In this document: one piece after another, positions 54,576 through 62,962 of the stretch | How the letters are laid out: each line of letters begins with the position of its first letter | Position numbering within the stretch: the stretch's first letter is position 1 | Assembly: GCF_000282035.1 (NCBI RefSeq) | Contig: NZ_AKKA01000078.1 | Coordinates: 44,829 to 108,828, forward strand | Reading direction: 5' to 3' | DNA from: Rhizobium sp. CF122 | Lineage (GTDB): Bacteria; Pseudomonadota; Alphaproteobacteria; Rhizobiales; Rhizobiaceae | Length of the DNA: 64,000 nt | Translations under genes and position numbers: made by a program | The notes under the pieces: generated by a model | Database searches by the model: none | What the model saw: only the letters and a program-made list of their open reading frames with translations | What the model was told of the DNA's origin: nothing

Positions 54576-55697
54576 ATGTCAAATTCCAGCAATCCCAACA
54601 CCGATCCCGGAAGGCGCCTCCGTCTCCGCCTGTTTTCGCCGATCCTCGCCGGTGCCACGCTGCGCGAGCGCATGCTTGCGTGCCTTGGTGCGCTGATCGC
54701 GATCGCGCTGACTGGCATGGTCTGCGGTTACTTCGTCGGGCAGGGCTCGCACCTGCCGCTAATCGTTGCGCCGATGGGCGCTTCGGCCGTGCTGCTGTTC
54801 GCCGTGCCGGCTAGTCCGCTTGCGCAGCCGTGGTCGATCATTGGTGGCAACACGATCTCCGCCATGATGGGCATCATCGCCGCACACTTCATCCATGAGC
54901 CGATCATCGCGATCGGCGTCGGCGTCTCGCTGGCGATCGGCGCTATGTCGTTCACCCGCTGCCTGCACCCGCCCGGCGGCGCTGCGGCGCTGACCGCTGT
55001 GCTGGGTGGTCCAGCTGTTGCAAGCTGGGGCCTGCTCTTCCCCTTCGTGCCGGTAGCCCTGAATTCCTGTATCCTGGTGGCGCTCGGCATTCTCTTTCAC
55101 AAGCTCGGGCGGCGAAACTATCCGCATGTCGCCGCGCCGGCGCCGGTCAATACGCATCAGACGATCGATCCGCCGTCCGCTGTGCGGATTGGTTTCCGTG
55201 AAGAAGATGTCGATGCGGCGCTGGCGAAGTTCGAGGAAACCTTCGATATCGATCGCGGCGACCTGAGCCGCTTGCTGAGGCAGGTCGAGGTTGAGGCTGC
55301 CGTTCGTTCGCACGGCACCGTCAGGTGCGCCGACATCATGTCGCGCGACGTGATCGCGGTGGGCGAGAACGCCACGGCGGAAGAGGCGCGCGCGCTGCTC
55401 CTGAAACACAATGTCCGTACGTTGCCCGTAAAGGATGGCAGCGGGCGATTGGTCGGCACGGTGGGGCTGCGGGAATTGATGCAGGCCGAGCGGCTTGCCG
55501 ATCACATTGCGACGGCCGCGACCACTTCCCCGGATGCGCCCGCCATTAGCCTGTTGCCTGACCTGACCGACGGGCGCACGCACGCAGTCGTCATTGTCGA
55601 TGACGGCGACCACGTGCTCGGGCTCATCTCGCAGACGGATCTGCTGAACGCCATGGCTCACCTGCTGCCGGAACAGACGACGCGAAGCGCCGCGTGA
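54576..55697 (+). CDS. HPP-family membrane protein with C-terminal CBS domains
   Basis: This 373-residue protein has about 4-5 membrane segments (about 25-190), including the family motif LHPPGGAAALTAVLGG, and two CBS domains (about 245-370, with VRCADIMSRDVIAVGENATAEEARALLLKHNVRTLPV). The HPP family includes proven nitrite transporters of cyanobacteria and plastids; CBS domains sense adenine nucleotides or other ligands. Convergence with the nitrate assimilation operon suggests nitrite movement or sensing. This is a family-based inference. Confidence 0.85.
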   Translation: MSNSSNPNTDPGRRLRLRLFSPILAGATLRERMLACLGALIAIALTGMVCGYFVGQGSHLPLIVAPMGASAVLLFAVPASPLAQPWSIIGGNTISAMMGIIAAHFIHEPIIAIGVGVSLAIGAMSFTRCLHPPGGAAALTAVLGGPAVASWGLLFPFVPVALNSCILVALGILFHKLGRRNYPHVAAPAPVNTHQTIDPPSAVRIGFREEDVDAALAKFEETFDIDRGDLSRLLRQVEVEAAVRSHGTVRCADIMSRDVIAVGENATAEEARALLLKHNVRTLPVKDGSGRLVGTVGLRELMQAERLADHIATAATTSPDAPAISLLPDLTDGRTHAVVIVDDGDHVLGLISQTDLLNAMAHLLPEQTTRSAA

Positions 55698-55710
55698 AGT
55701 GCTAGATTAG

Positions 55711-56028
55711 CTAGAAAATAGTGGCCAAGCCGAACTGCAGGTAGGCGGCCAGGCTGAGCGTGGACAGCGACACGGCGAGCGGCGGCGCTGGCGTCCGCAC
55801 CGTCCAACCGAGAAGCGGGCCAAGCGCCGCGATCAGCATGCCGAGCCATGGCCCGTTGCCGGCGAAGGCCAATCCGAGGGCGGAGAGACTGACCGCGCTG
55901 GCGATCATGGTGAGCGGGGCGATTGCCACGGCAGCATCCGTTCTGGGGCTGAAGATGCTGATGAAGCGCGGCCAGCTGAGGGCGATGGTGAGAACCAGGA
56001 AGACGGGAGCGATCGTCTGGAGTTGCAT
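55711..56028 (-). CDS. Small membrane protein ending the nitrate operon (105 aa)
   Basis: This 105-residue protein has three predicted membrane segments (about 4-20, 35-55, 62-78) and a fourth short one at the end, and starts MQLQTIAPVFLVLTIAL. Its ATG overlaps the cysG stop (ATGA), showing translational coupling to the nitrate assimilation operon. I do not recognise its family. It lies convergent with the HPP gene, 13 bases apart. It could support transport or membrane anchoring of the reductase; that is only inference. Confidence 0.65.
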   Translation of the reverse strand: MQLQTIAPVFLVLTIALSWPRFISIFSPRTDAAVAIAPLTMIASAVSLSALGLAFAGNGPWLGMLIAALGPLLGWTVRTPAPPLAVSLSTLSLAAYLQFGLATIF

Positions 56029-57524
56029 CAGCGCGCTCCGACGGCCAAGCGGAAATAGCCATCGAGATGGCCGGCCTCGCCGGTGCCGCTCTGGCGTGCC
56101 GCAAGGGCGCTGCCGACAGCGATCAGGACAGGATTGTCATAGCCGATTTCCGCGATCCCACAGGCGACGGTTGAGAGTGTGCCGCGCCAATCGCGTTGTG
56201 TCGACCGGCTGACGTCGCTGATGATGATGGCCGGCGTTTCAGGCGACAGGCCTTCTTCGATCAACCGATCGGCGATAAGCGGCGCCGTCCTGCCGCCCAT
56301 GTAAAAGACGGTCGTCGTATGCGGATCGGCGACGGTGGCCCAATCGACATTGGCCGGCAGCCCGCCATGCCGAGAATGGCCGGTGATGAAGCGGACGGAT
56401 TGCGCGTGGTCGCGGTGCGTCAGCGAGATCCCGAGGCGGGAGGCCATGGCGCTTGCGGCGGTGATGCCGGGGATGACATCGACCGGAATGTTCTCGCGAT
56501 CAAGATGGGCAATTTCCTCGCCGGCGCGGCCGAAGATCATCGGATCGCCGGACTTCAGCCGCACGACACGCTTGCCTGCCTTGGCGAGCTTCACCATCAT
56601 GTCGTTGATGTCTTCCTGGCGGCAGCTCGTGCGGCCGCCGCGTTTTCCCACCAGCATGCGCTTTGCCTCGCGCCGGGCAAGCTCCAACACCTCCGAAGAA
56701 ACCAGATCATCGAAGAGGATCACGTCGGCTCCTTGCAGGGCGCGAACGGCCTTCAACGTCAGAAGCTCCGCATCGCCGGGGCCGGCGCCGACCAGCGTCA
56801 CACGACCCTTGGAGTGGGCGGGCGCTTCCCGAAGCCTTTCGGCTTCTTTGAGAAGCTGCCCGCCGACGCCCTCCTCCGGCGTATCCGAACTTGAAAAGGC
56901 GCGATCAACGAATCTCTCCCAAAAAGCGCGGCGCAAGGGGCCGGGCGCCAGCCGCTCGTTGATCCGGTCTCGTAGCGAGTGTGCCAATTCCGCCCAGCCT
57001 TTCAACGCCCGCGGCAGTAACGTCTCGATCCGCCGGCGGATTGCCTGGGCAAGGATCGGGGCGGCACCATCCGTTGAGATGGACACGACAACAGGCGAGC
57101 GGTTGACGATCGAACCAAACTGGAACTGGCAGAAGGCGGGCTTGTCTATGACATTGACCGGCACCCCGGCCATACGGGCGGCGGCGAAGAAGGCTTCCGC
57201 CTCGTCATTCCCCTCGCAGTCGGCGATGGCGATGGCAGCGCCGGTGAAGATCGTTTCATTCCATGCTTCGGCGTGATGGATGAAACTGCCCTGAGGGTGT
57301 TCGGCGCCTCGCAGGATCAGTTTCTCGAAGGTGTCGGAAAGCTCGTGCGCATAGATATGGACTTCCGCGCCGCATGCGGCGAGAAGCTCGGCCTTCCAGG
57401 CGGCGGCATCGGATCCGCCGGCGATGATCACGCGCTTGCCTTCGAGCGCCCAGAACACCGGCAGCTTGGCAAGCGGCTCCATGCGGGCGGGTGTTTCACT
57501 CCGCGGCGGCTGCAAGACATCCAT
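56028..57524 (-). CDS. cysG: Siroheme synthase (multifunctional CysG)
   Basis: This 498-residue protein fuses a CysG N-terminal Rossmann dehydrogenase/ferrochelatase domain (about 15-225, with VIIAGGSDAAAWKAELL) and a SUMT methyltransferase domain (about 250-490, with VTLVGAGPGDAELLTLKAVRAL and the conserved VVRLKSGDPMIFGRAGEE). It makes siroheme from uroporphyrinogen III for NirB. It starts at 57524 and overlaps nasA by 29 bases; a longer frame is shadow. Coupled to the 105-residue membrane protein. Confidence 0.95.
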   Translation of the reverse strand: MDVLQPPRSETPARMEPLAKLPVFWALEGKRVIIAGGSDAAAWKAELLAACGAEVHIYAHELSDTFEKLILRGAEHPQGSFIHHAEAWNETIFTGAAIAIADCEGNDEAEAFFAAARMAGVPVNVIDKPAFCQFQFGSIVNRSPVVVSISTDGAAPILAQAIRRRIETLLPRALKGWAELAHSLRDRINERLAPGPLRRAFWERFVDRAFSSSDTPEEGVGGQLLKEAERLREAPAHSKGRVTLVGAGPGDAELLTLKAVRALQGADVILFDDLVSSEVLELARREAKRMLVGKRGGRTSCRQEDINDMMVKLAKAGKRVVRLKSGDPMIFGRAGEEIAHLDRENIPVDVIPGITAASAMASRLGISLTHRDHAQSVRFITGHSRHGGLPANVDWATVADPHTTTVFYMGGRTAPLIADRLIEEGLSPETPAIIISDVSRSTQRDWRGTLSTVACGIAEIGYDNPVLIAVGSALAARQSGTGEAGHLDGYFRLAVGAR

Positions 57525-60156
57525 CGATGATCCCCCTGATCTCGGCGCGGCAGGAGCCGCAGTTGGTTCCGGCATTGAGTTCCTTGCCGACGGCTTCGAC
57601 GCTGTGGCAGCCGCCGCGAACGGCTGCGACGATCTGGTTGACGCCGACGCCAAAGCAGGAGCAGACGGTAGCGCCCGGATCAGGCTTGTCGGCACCCGGG
57701 CGACCGGCGACGAGAGCGAAGCGCTTGCGCAGATTGGTGTGCTCGGCGGTGAGCTGGGAGATCGCCCAGTTGCGGGCGACGGCCACCGGTTCGCGCGCCA
57801 GGAACAGGGCCGCAAGCAGTCGCTTGCCGTCGAAGAAGGCGAGCCTCAGATCGCCGGATTGCTGGTCGGCGTAGCCGAGTGGCTCGACATCGTCAGGGAT
57901 AGCGAAAGTGGTGCGGCACCAGGCGCACCAGTCCTCGACCGGCCGGTCGAAGGCGAGCTCCACCCGCCACCCGCCTTCGGCCTTTGCCAACGCCCAATAC
58001 GCGGCATCGAGATTGTCCGGCTTGACTTGGGAGACCGCAAAGCCGTAGCGCGCCGCTTTGAAGCGTTGGGCAGCGACTGCGACATTTTTCGAGGCGGGTT
58101 GGCCCGAGAGCGCATCGGTCAAAGGCGCGACGACGGCGTCGATGCGCGCCTTGGCGGCAAACTGATCGTTCCAGTGCATCGGCACGAAAATGCTGCCGCG
58201 GGCCTGCCGCTCCGTGATCAGGGCGCGAACCACGGCCGTGCCGTGTGGGCTTTCGATCTCGACAAGACCGGCATTGCCGACGCCGATCTCGATCGCGTCA
58301 CGTGGATGAAGCTCGGCGAAGGGCTCGGCGATGTGGGATGAAAGCCGCGCACTTTTACCAGTGCGCGTCATCGTATGCCACTGGTCGCGGATACGGCCGG
58401 TGTTCAACGTGAAGGGATAGTCGGCGTTGGTGCGATCCGAGGCGACCGGTTTGACGGCGATGAAGCGTGCCTTGCCGTCGGCGTGGTAGAAGCCGCCATT
58501 GGCGAAGAAGCGGGTCTCACCATTCTCTTGACCCGCCGGCTGTGGCCACTGGAAGGGAGGCAGTTCGTCATAGGCCTGTAGATCCATGCCGACATATGCG
58601 CCGATGTCGAAGTCGCGATTGCCGTTGTTCTCGAAGGCGGAGAGGGTGGCGTGTTCGTCGAAAATCTCTGCGTTGGAGGCGAAGTCGAAGGCCTGGGAAA
58701 AGCCCATCCGTTTGGCCACCTCGGCAAGCTGCCACCAGTCGGCCCGGGCTTCTCCGGGCGCATCGAGGAAGGAGCGCTGGCGGGAGATGCGACGCTCGGA
58801 ATTGGTCACCGTACCGCTCTTTTCGCCCCAGCCGAGCGAGGGCAGAAGGACGTGCGCGTGACGCGCGGTATCGGTGTCCTTCAGGACGTCGGAGACGACG
58901 ACGAAGGGACAGGCCTTGATGGCGGCCTCGACGGCGTCGGCATCCGGCATGGAAACGACCGGGTTGGTCGCCATGATCCAGAGCGCCTTGATCCGTCCGT
59001 CTGCAACGGCCCTGAACATATCGACCGCCTTCAGGCCCAGTTTTTCGGCAATCGTCGGCCCACCCCAGAAGCGCTGGACGCGGTCGCGATCCTCGGCGCT
59101 TTCGATTGCCATGTGGGCGGCCAGCATGTTGGCAAGCCCGCCGACCTCGCGCCCGCCCATGGCGTTCGGCTGGCCGGTGAGCGAGAAGGGTCCCATGCCG
59201 GGCCGGCCGATCCGGCCGGTGGCGAGATGACAGTTGAGGATGGCGTTGACCTTGTCGGTGCCCGACGAGGACTGGTTGACGCCCTGGCTGTAGCAGGTGA
59301 CGACCTTCTCAGTCGTGGCAAAGAGGCGGTAGAATTCGCGAAGCTGCATGGCTGGCAGGCCGGTCAGTTCCAGCACCTCGTTGAAGGAGATCCCGGAGGC
59401 AGCCGTAAAGGCCTCGGCAAAGCCGTTGGTATGTTCGGCAACGTAGTTCTGGTCGATGGCGTTGCTTGCGATCAGATGCTCGAAAAGGCCGACAAAAAGA
59501 GCGACGTCGCTGTCCGGGCGGATGGCAAGGTGCAGATCGGCGATATCGGCGGTCATCGTGCGCCGTGGATCGATGACGACGACTTTCATGCTGGGGCGTG
59601 CTGCTTTGGCGGCGGCCAGTCGCTGATAGATGACCGGGTGGCACCAGGCGAGGTTCGAGCCGGTGAGGATCACCAGATCGGCGAGCTCCAGGTCCTCATA
59701 GGTTCCCGGCACGGTATCCGAGCCGAAGGCGCGGCGGTGGCCGGCGACGGAGGATGACATGCAGAGCCGCGAATTGGTGTCGATGTTGGCCGAGCCGATG
59801 AAGCCTTTCATCAGCTTGTTGGCAACATAGTAGTCCTCGGTCAGCAGCTGGCCGGAGACGTAGAAGGCAACGGAATCGGGGCCGTGTTTCGCGATGGCAT
59901 CCGAAAATCGTTGCGCGACGAGGTCAAGCGCCTGTCCCCATTCCGCCCGCTCCCCCGAAACCTCCGGGTGGAGGATGCGCCCGTCGAGATCGACGGTTTC
60001 GCCAAGCGCCGAGCCCTTCGAGCACAGCCGCCCGAAATTGGAGGGGTGGTCTGGGTCGCCCATGACGGAAACCTTGCCGTCGTCTGCGACCTTGGCGATG
60101 ACGCCGCAGCCGACACCGCAATAGGGACAGGTTGTCTTGACCTCTGTTTCCATCAT
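57496..60156 (-). CDS. nasA: Assimilatory nitrate reductase catalytic subunit
   Basis: This 886-residue Mo-bis-MGD enzyme reduces nitrate to nitrite in the cytoplasm. The N-terminal 4Fe-4S ligands are in TCPYCGVGC and CSKGSALGE, followed by the molybdopterin domain. A C-terminal BFD-type [2Fe-2S] domain carries CSCFGVGVNQ and AGTNCGSCRAEI (about 826-875), as in Klebsiella NasA. Start MMETEVKTTC at 60156 overlaps the nirD stop. Second ATG at 60153 is equally possible. Confidence 0.96.
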   Translation of the reverse strand: MMETEVKTTCPYCGVGCGVIAKVADDGKVSVMGDPDHPSNFGRLCSKGSALGETVDLDGRILHPEVSGERAEWGQALDLVAQRFSDAIAKHGPDSVAFYVSGQLLTEDYYVANKLMKGFIGSANIDTNSRLCMSSSVAGHRRAFGSDTVPGTYEDLELADLVILTGSNLAWCHPVIYQRLAAAKAARPSMKVVVIDPRRTMTADIADLHLAIRPDSDVALFVGLFEHLIASNAIDQNYVAEHTNGFAEAFTAASGISFNEVLELTGLPAMQLREFYRLFATTEKVVTCYSQGVNQSSSGTDKVNAILNCHLATGRIGRPGMGPFSLTGQPNAMGGREVGGLANMLAAHMAIESAEDRDRVQRFWGGPTIAEKLGLKAVDMFRAVADGRIKALWIMATNPVVSMPDADAVEAAIKACPFVVVSDVLKDTDTARHAHVLLPSLGWGEKSGTVTNSERRISRQRSFLDAPGEARADWWQLAEVAKRMGFSQAFDFASNAEIFDEHATLSAFENNGNRDFDIGAYVGMDLQAYDELPPFQWPQPAGQENGETRFFANGGFYHADGKARFIAVKPVASDRTNADYPFTLNTGRIRDQWHTMTRTGKSARLSSHIAEPFAELHPRDAIEIGVGNAGLVEIESPHGTAVVRALITERQARGSIFVPMHWNDQFAAKARIDAVVAPLTDALSGQPASKNVAVAAQRFKAARYGFAVSQVKPDNLDAAYWALAKAEGGWRVELAFDRPVEDWCAWCRTTFAIPDDVEPLGYADQQSGDLRLAFFDGKRLLAALFLAREPVAVARNWAISQLTAEHTNLRKRFALVAGRPGADKPDPGATVCSCFGVGVNQIVAAVRGGCHSVEAVGKELNAGTNCGSCRAEIRGIIDGCLAAAAE

Positions 60157-60482
60157 TCGGCCGCCATCATCAGGCTTTCGAGCGCGATGAAGAGGGCGCC
60201 GTTTTCGTTGCGCACCGGGATGGTCCGCACTTCGCCCTCATCGGCGCCCAGCGCCTTGCCGGTTTCGAGCGAGATCACCCAGTTATGCAGCGGGCAGGTG
60301 ACGGCCTTGGCATGGACGATGCCTTGGGAGAGCGGCCCGCCCTTATGCGGGCAGTGGTCCTCGATGGCGAAGATCTCGTTTTCGGCCGTGCGGAAGACGG
60401 CGATCTTGCCCTGGGGTGTCTTCACGCAGCGGGCCCCCCGCAGCGGAATTTCGGAGATGTCGCCGATTGCAATCCAATTCAT
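60153..60482 (-). CDS. nirD: Nitrite reductase small subunit
   Basis: This 109-residue Rieske-type [2Fe-2S] protein has the ligand pattern DHCPHKGGPLSQG and CPLHNWVIS. The start at 60482 (MNWIAIGDISEI) has AAGGAG 6 bases upstream; an earlier ATG at 60488 lies against the ribosome site and is unlikely. It is the partner of NirB. It overlaps nasA by 4 bases (ATGA). Confidence 0.94.
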   Translation of the reverse strand: MNWIAIGDISEIPLRGARCVKTPQGKIAVFRTAENEIFAIEDHCPHKGGPLSQGIVHAKAVTCPLHNWVISLETGKALGADEGEVRTIPVRNENGALFIALESLMMAAE

Positions 60483-60492
60483 GTCCATCTCC

Positions 60493-62943
60493 TTACTCAG
60501 CGGCCTGCGGGTAGCCGATCGTCGCCATCGGCTTGAACTCATGCTTGTCCTTGCCGGAGACGCGCTCCGACCAGGGGTCGACCTGGGCGAATTTTTGCGA
60601 GAAGACGAAGCGGTCGTAATAGGCTTGGCGCTTTTCGGCATCGCCCATGATCTGGCGGCGGATTTCGTCCAGGCCGACACGCTTCGCCCATTTGTAGATG
60701 CGCTCGAGATAGCGGGCCTGCTCGCGGTACATCTGCGTCAGCGCCACGATATGCTCCAGCGCTTCGTCCTCGGTCTTCACGAGGCCGAGAACCTCGGTGC
60801 CCTTGATGTCGAGGCCCGCAGCACCGGCGAAATGGATCTCGAAACCGCTGTCGACGCAGATCACGCCGATGTCCTTGCAGGTCGCTTCGGCGCAATTGCG
60901 CGGGCAGCCCGAGACCGCCATCTTCAGCTTGGCCGGCGTCCAAGACCCCCACATGAACTTCTCGATGCGGATGCCGAGGCCGGTGGAATCCTGCGTGCCG
61001 AAGCGGCACCAGTCGGAACCGACGCAGGTCTTCACCGTGCGCAACCCCTTGGCGTAAGCCTGTCCGGAAACGAAGCCGGCCTTGCCGAGATCGGCCCACA
61101 CCGCCGGCAGGTCTTCCTTCTCGATGCCCAGCAGGTCGATGCGCTGGCCGCCCGTCACCTTCACCATCGGGATTTCGAACTTGTCGACGACATCGGCGAT
61201 GGCGCGCAGTTCGTTGGAGTTCGTCACGCCGCCCCACATGCGTGGAACGACGGAATAGGTACCGTCCTTCTGGATATTGGCGTGGACACGCTCGTTGATG
61301 AAGCGCGACTGGTAGTCGTCGGCATACTCATCCGGCCAGTCGCAGACGAGGTAGTAGTTGAGAGCCGGACGACACTTGGCGCAGCCGCACGAGGTCTTCC
61401 ATTCGAGTTCCTGCATGACGGCGGGGATGCTCTTGAGGCCCTTGGCCTTGATCAGGCGGCGCACGTCGTCGTGGCCGAGTTCGGTGCAGGTGCACATGGG
61501 CTGGACGGCGGCCGGGTTGTAGCTGTCGCCGAGGGTCAGCGTCATCAGCTTTTCTACGAGGCCGGTGCAGGAGCCGCAGGACGCGGAAGCCTTTGTGTGG
61601 GCACGCACGTCGTCGAGCGACGTCAGGCCCTTAGCTGTGATCGTCGAGGTGATCTTGCCCTTGCAGACGCCGTTGCAGCCACAGATTTCCGCGTCATCCG
61701 GCAAGGCTGCAACGGCCGCCATAGGGTCCAGCGGCGACCCTCCCTGATAGGCTTGACCGAAGATCAGCGTTTCGCGCATCTCCTTGATATCGGTCTGTTT
61801 CTTTTTCAAATCGTTGAACCAGGCACCGTCGGCGGTTTCGCCGTAAAGGACGGTGCCGATGATCTTGTTGTCCTTCAGCACGAGGCGCTTGTAGACGCCG
61901 GCCGAGGCATCCCGCAGCACGATTTCCTCACGGTCGTCGCCATCGGCAAAGTCGCCGAGCGAGAACAGTTCGATGCCGGTGACCTTGAGCTTGGTCGGGG
62001 TGTCCGAATGCACGAAGGCGGCAGAGCGGTCGCCCGACAGATGCGAGGCGGCGACGCGGGCCATCTCGTAGAGCGGTGCGACAAGGCCGTAGACCATGCC
62101 GCCAACTTCCGCGCACTCGCCAAGCGCCATGATGCTGCCGTCCGAGGTCTGCATGCCATCATCGACGACGATGCCGCGGTTGACGGCAATGCCGGCATCC
62201 TTTGCGAGCCCGACGCTCGGGCGGATGCCGACCGCCATGACGACCAGGGTTGCCGGAATGATGCGGCCGTCGTCGAGCTCGATGCCCTCGACTTTGCCGT
62301 TGCCGACGATCGCCTTGGTATTGGCCTTGGTGATGACCTTGATGCCGCGTTCTTCAACGGCCTTCTGCAGGAGATAACCGGCCGCCGGATCGAGCTGGCG
62401 CTCCATCAGTGTCGGCATGACGTGCAGGACGGTGACGTCCATGCCGCGCGACGCAAGGCCGGCCGCCGCTTCGAGGCCGAGCAGGCCGCCGCCGATGACG
62501 ATCGCTTTCTCGCGCGACTGGGCGGCAAGCAGCATCGCCTGCACGTCGTCGAGGTCGCGGTAGGTAATGACGCCGGGCAGATCCTTGCCGGGCACGGGGA
62601 TGATGAAGGGCACCGAGCCGGTGGCAATCACCAGCTTGTCGTAGCTTTCAACGACGCCGTGATCGGAGGTGACCGTCTTGGCGGCACGGTCGATCGCGAC
62701 GATCTTGTGGCCCTTGTAGAGCGTAATGCCGTGCTTGATGTACCATCCATCGCCGTGGATGATGATCTCTTCATACTCCTTCTCGCCGGACAGAACCGGC
62801 GAAAGCATGATGCGGTCGTAGTTGACGCGCGGCTCGGCGTTGAAGATCGTGACCTGATATTGGCCCGGTGCCTTTTCGAAGAGGTGCTCGAGCATGCGCC
62901 CGGGCGCCATGCCGTTGCCGATGATGACAAGCTTCTCAGTCAT
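60493..62943 (-). CDS. nirB: Assimilatory nitrite reductase large subunit
   Basis: This 816-residue siroheme enzyme reduces nitrite to ammonium with NAD(P)H. The N-terminal FAD/NAD fold (VIIGNGMAPGRMLEHL, and AIVIGGGLLGLEAAAGL) is followed by BFD-like cysteine motifs (CGCNGVCKGKI and TSCGCAKCRP), then the siroheme/4Fe-4S region with CVGSDWCRFGTQDS and SGCPRNCAEATCKD. Full length, 10 bases before nirD and 19 bases after the transporter stop, in the same operon. Confidence 0.96.
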   Translation of the reverse strand: MTEKLVIIGNGMAPGRMLEHLFEKAPGQYQVTIFNAEPRVNYDRIMLSPVLSGEKEYEEIIIHGDGWYIKHGITLYKGHKIVAIDRAAKTVTSDHGVVESYDKLVIATGSVPFIIPVPGKDLPGVITYRDLDDVQAMLLAAQSREKAIVIGGGLLGLEAAAGLASRGMDVTVLHVMPTLMERQLDPAAGYLLQKAVEERGIKVITKANTKAIVGNGKVEGIELDDGRIIPATLVVMAVGIRPSVGLAKDAGIAVNRGIVVDDGMQTSDGSIMALGECAEVGGMVYGLVAPLYEMARVAASHLSGDRSAAFVHSDTPTKLKVTGIELFSLGDFADGDDREEIVLRDASAGVYKRLVLKDNKIIGTVLYGETADGAWFNDLKKKQTDIKEMRETLIFGQAYQGGSPLDPMAAVAALPDDAEICGCNGVCKGKITSTITAKGLTSLDDVRAHTKASASCGSCTGLVEKLMTLTLGDSYNPAAVQPMCTCTELGHDDVRRLIKAKGLKSIPAVMQELEWKTSCGCAKCRPALNYYLVCDWPDEYADDYQSRFINERVHANIQKDGTYSVVPRMWGGVTNSNELRAIADVVDKFEIPMVKVTGGQRIDLLGIEKEDLPAVWADLGKAGFVSGQAYAKGLRTVKTCVGSDWCRFGTQDSTGLGIRIEKFMWGSWTPAKLKMAVSGCPRNCAEATCKDIGVICVDSGFEIHFAGAAGLDIKGTEVLGLVKTEDEALEHIVALTQMYREQARYLERIYKWAKRVGLDEIRRQIMGDAEKRQAYYDRFVFSQKFAQVDPWSERVSGKDKHEFKPMATIGYPQAAE

Positions 62944-62962
62944 AGGTTTCAGGTCCTCAAAA

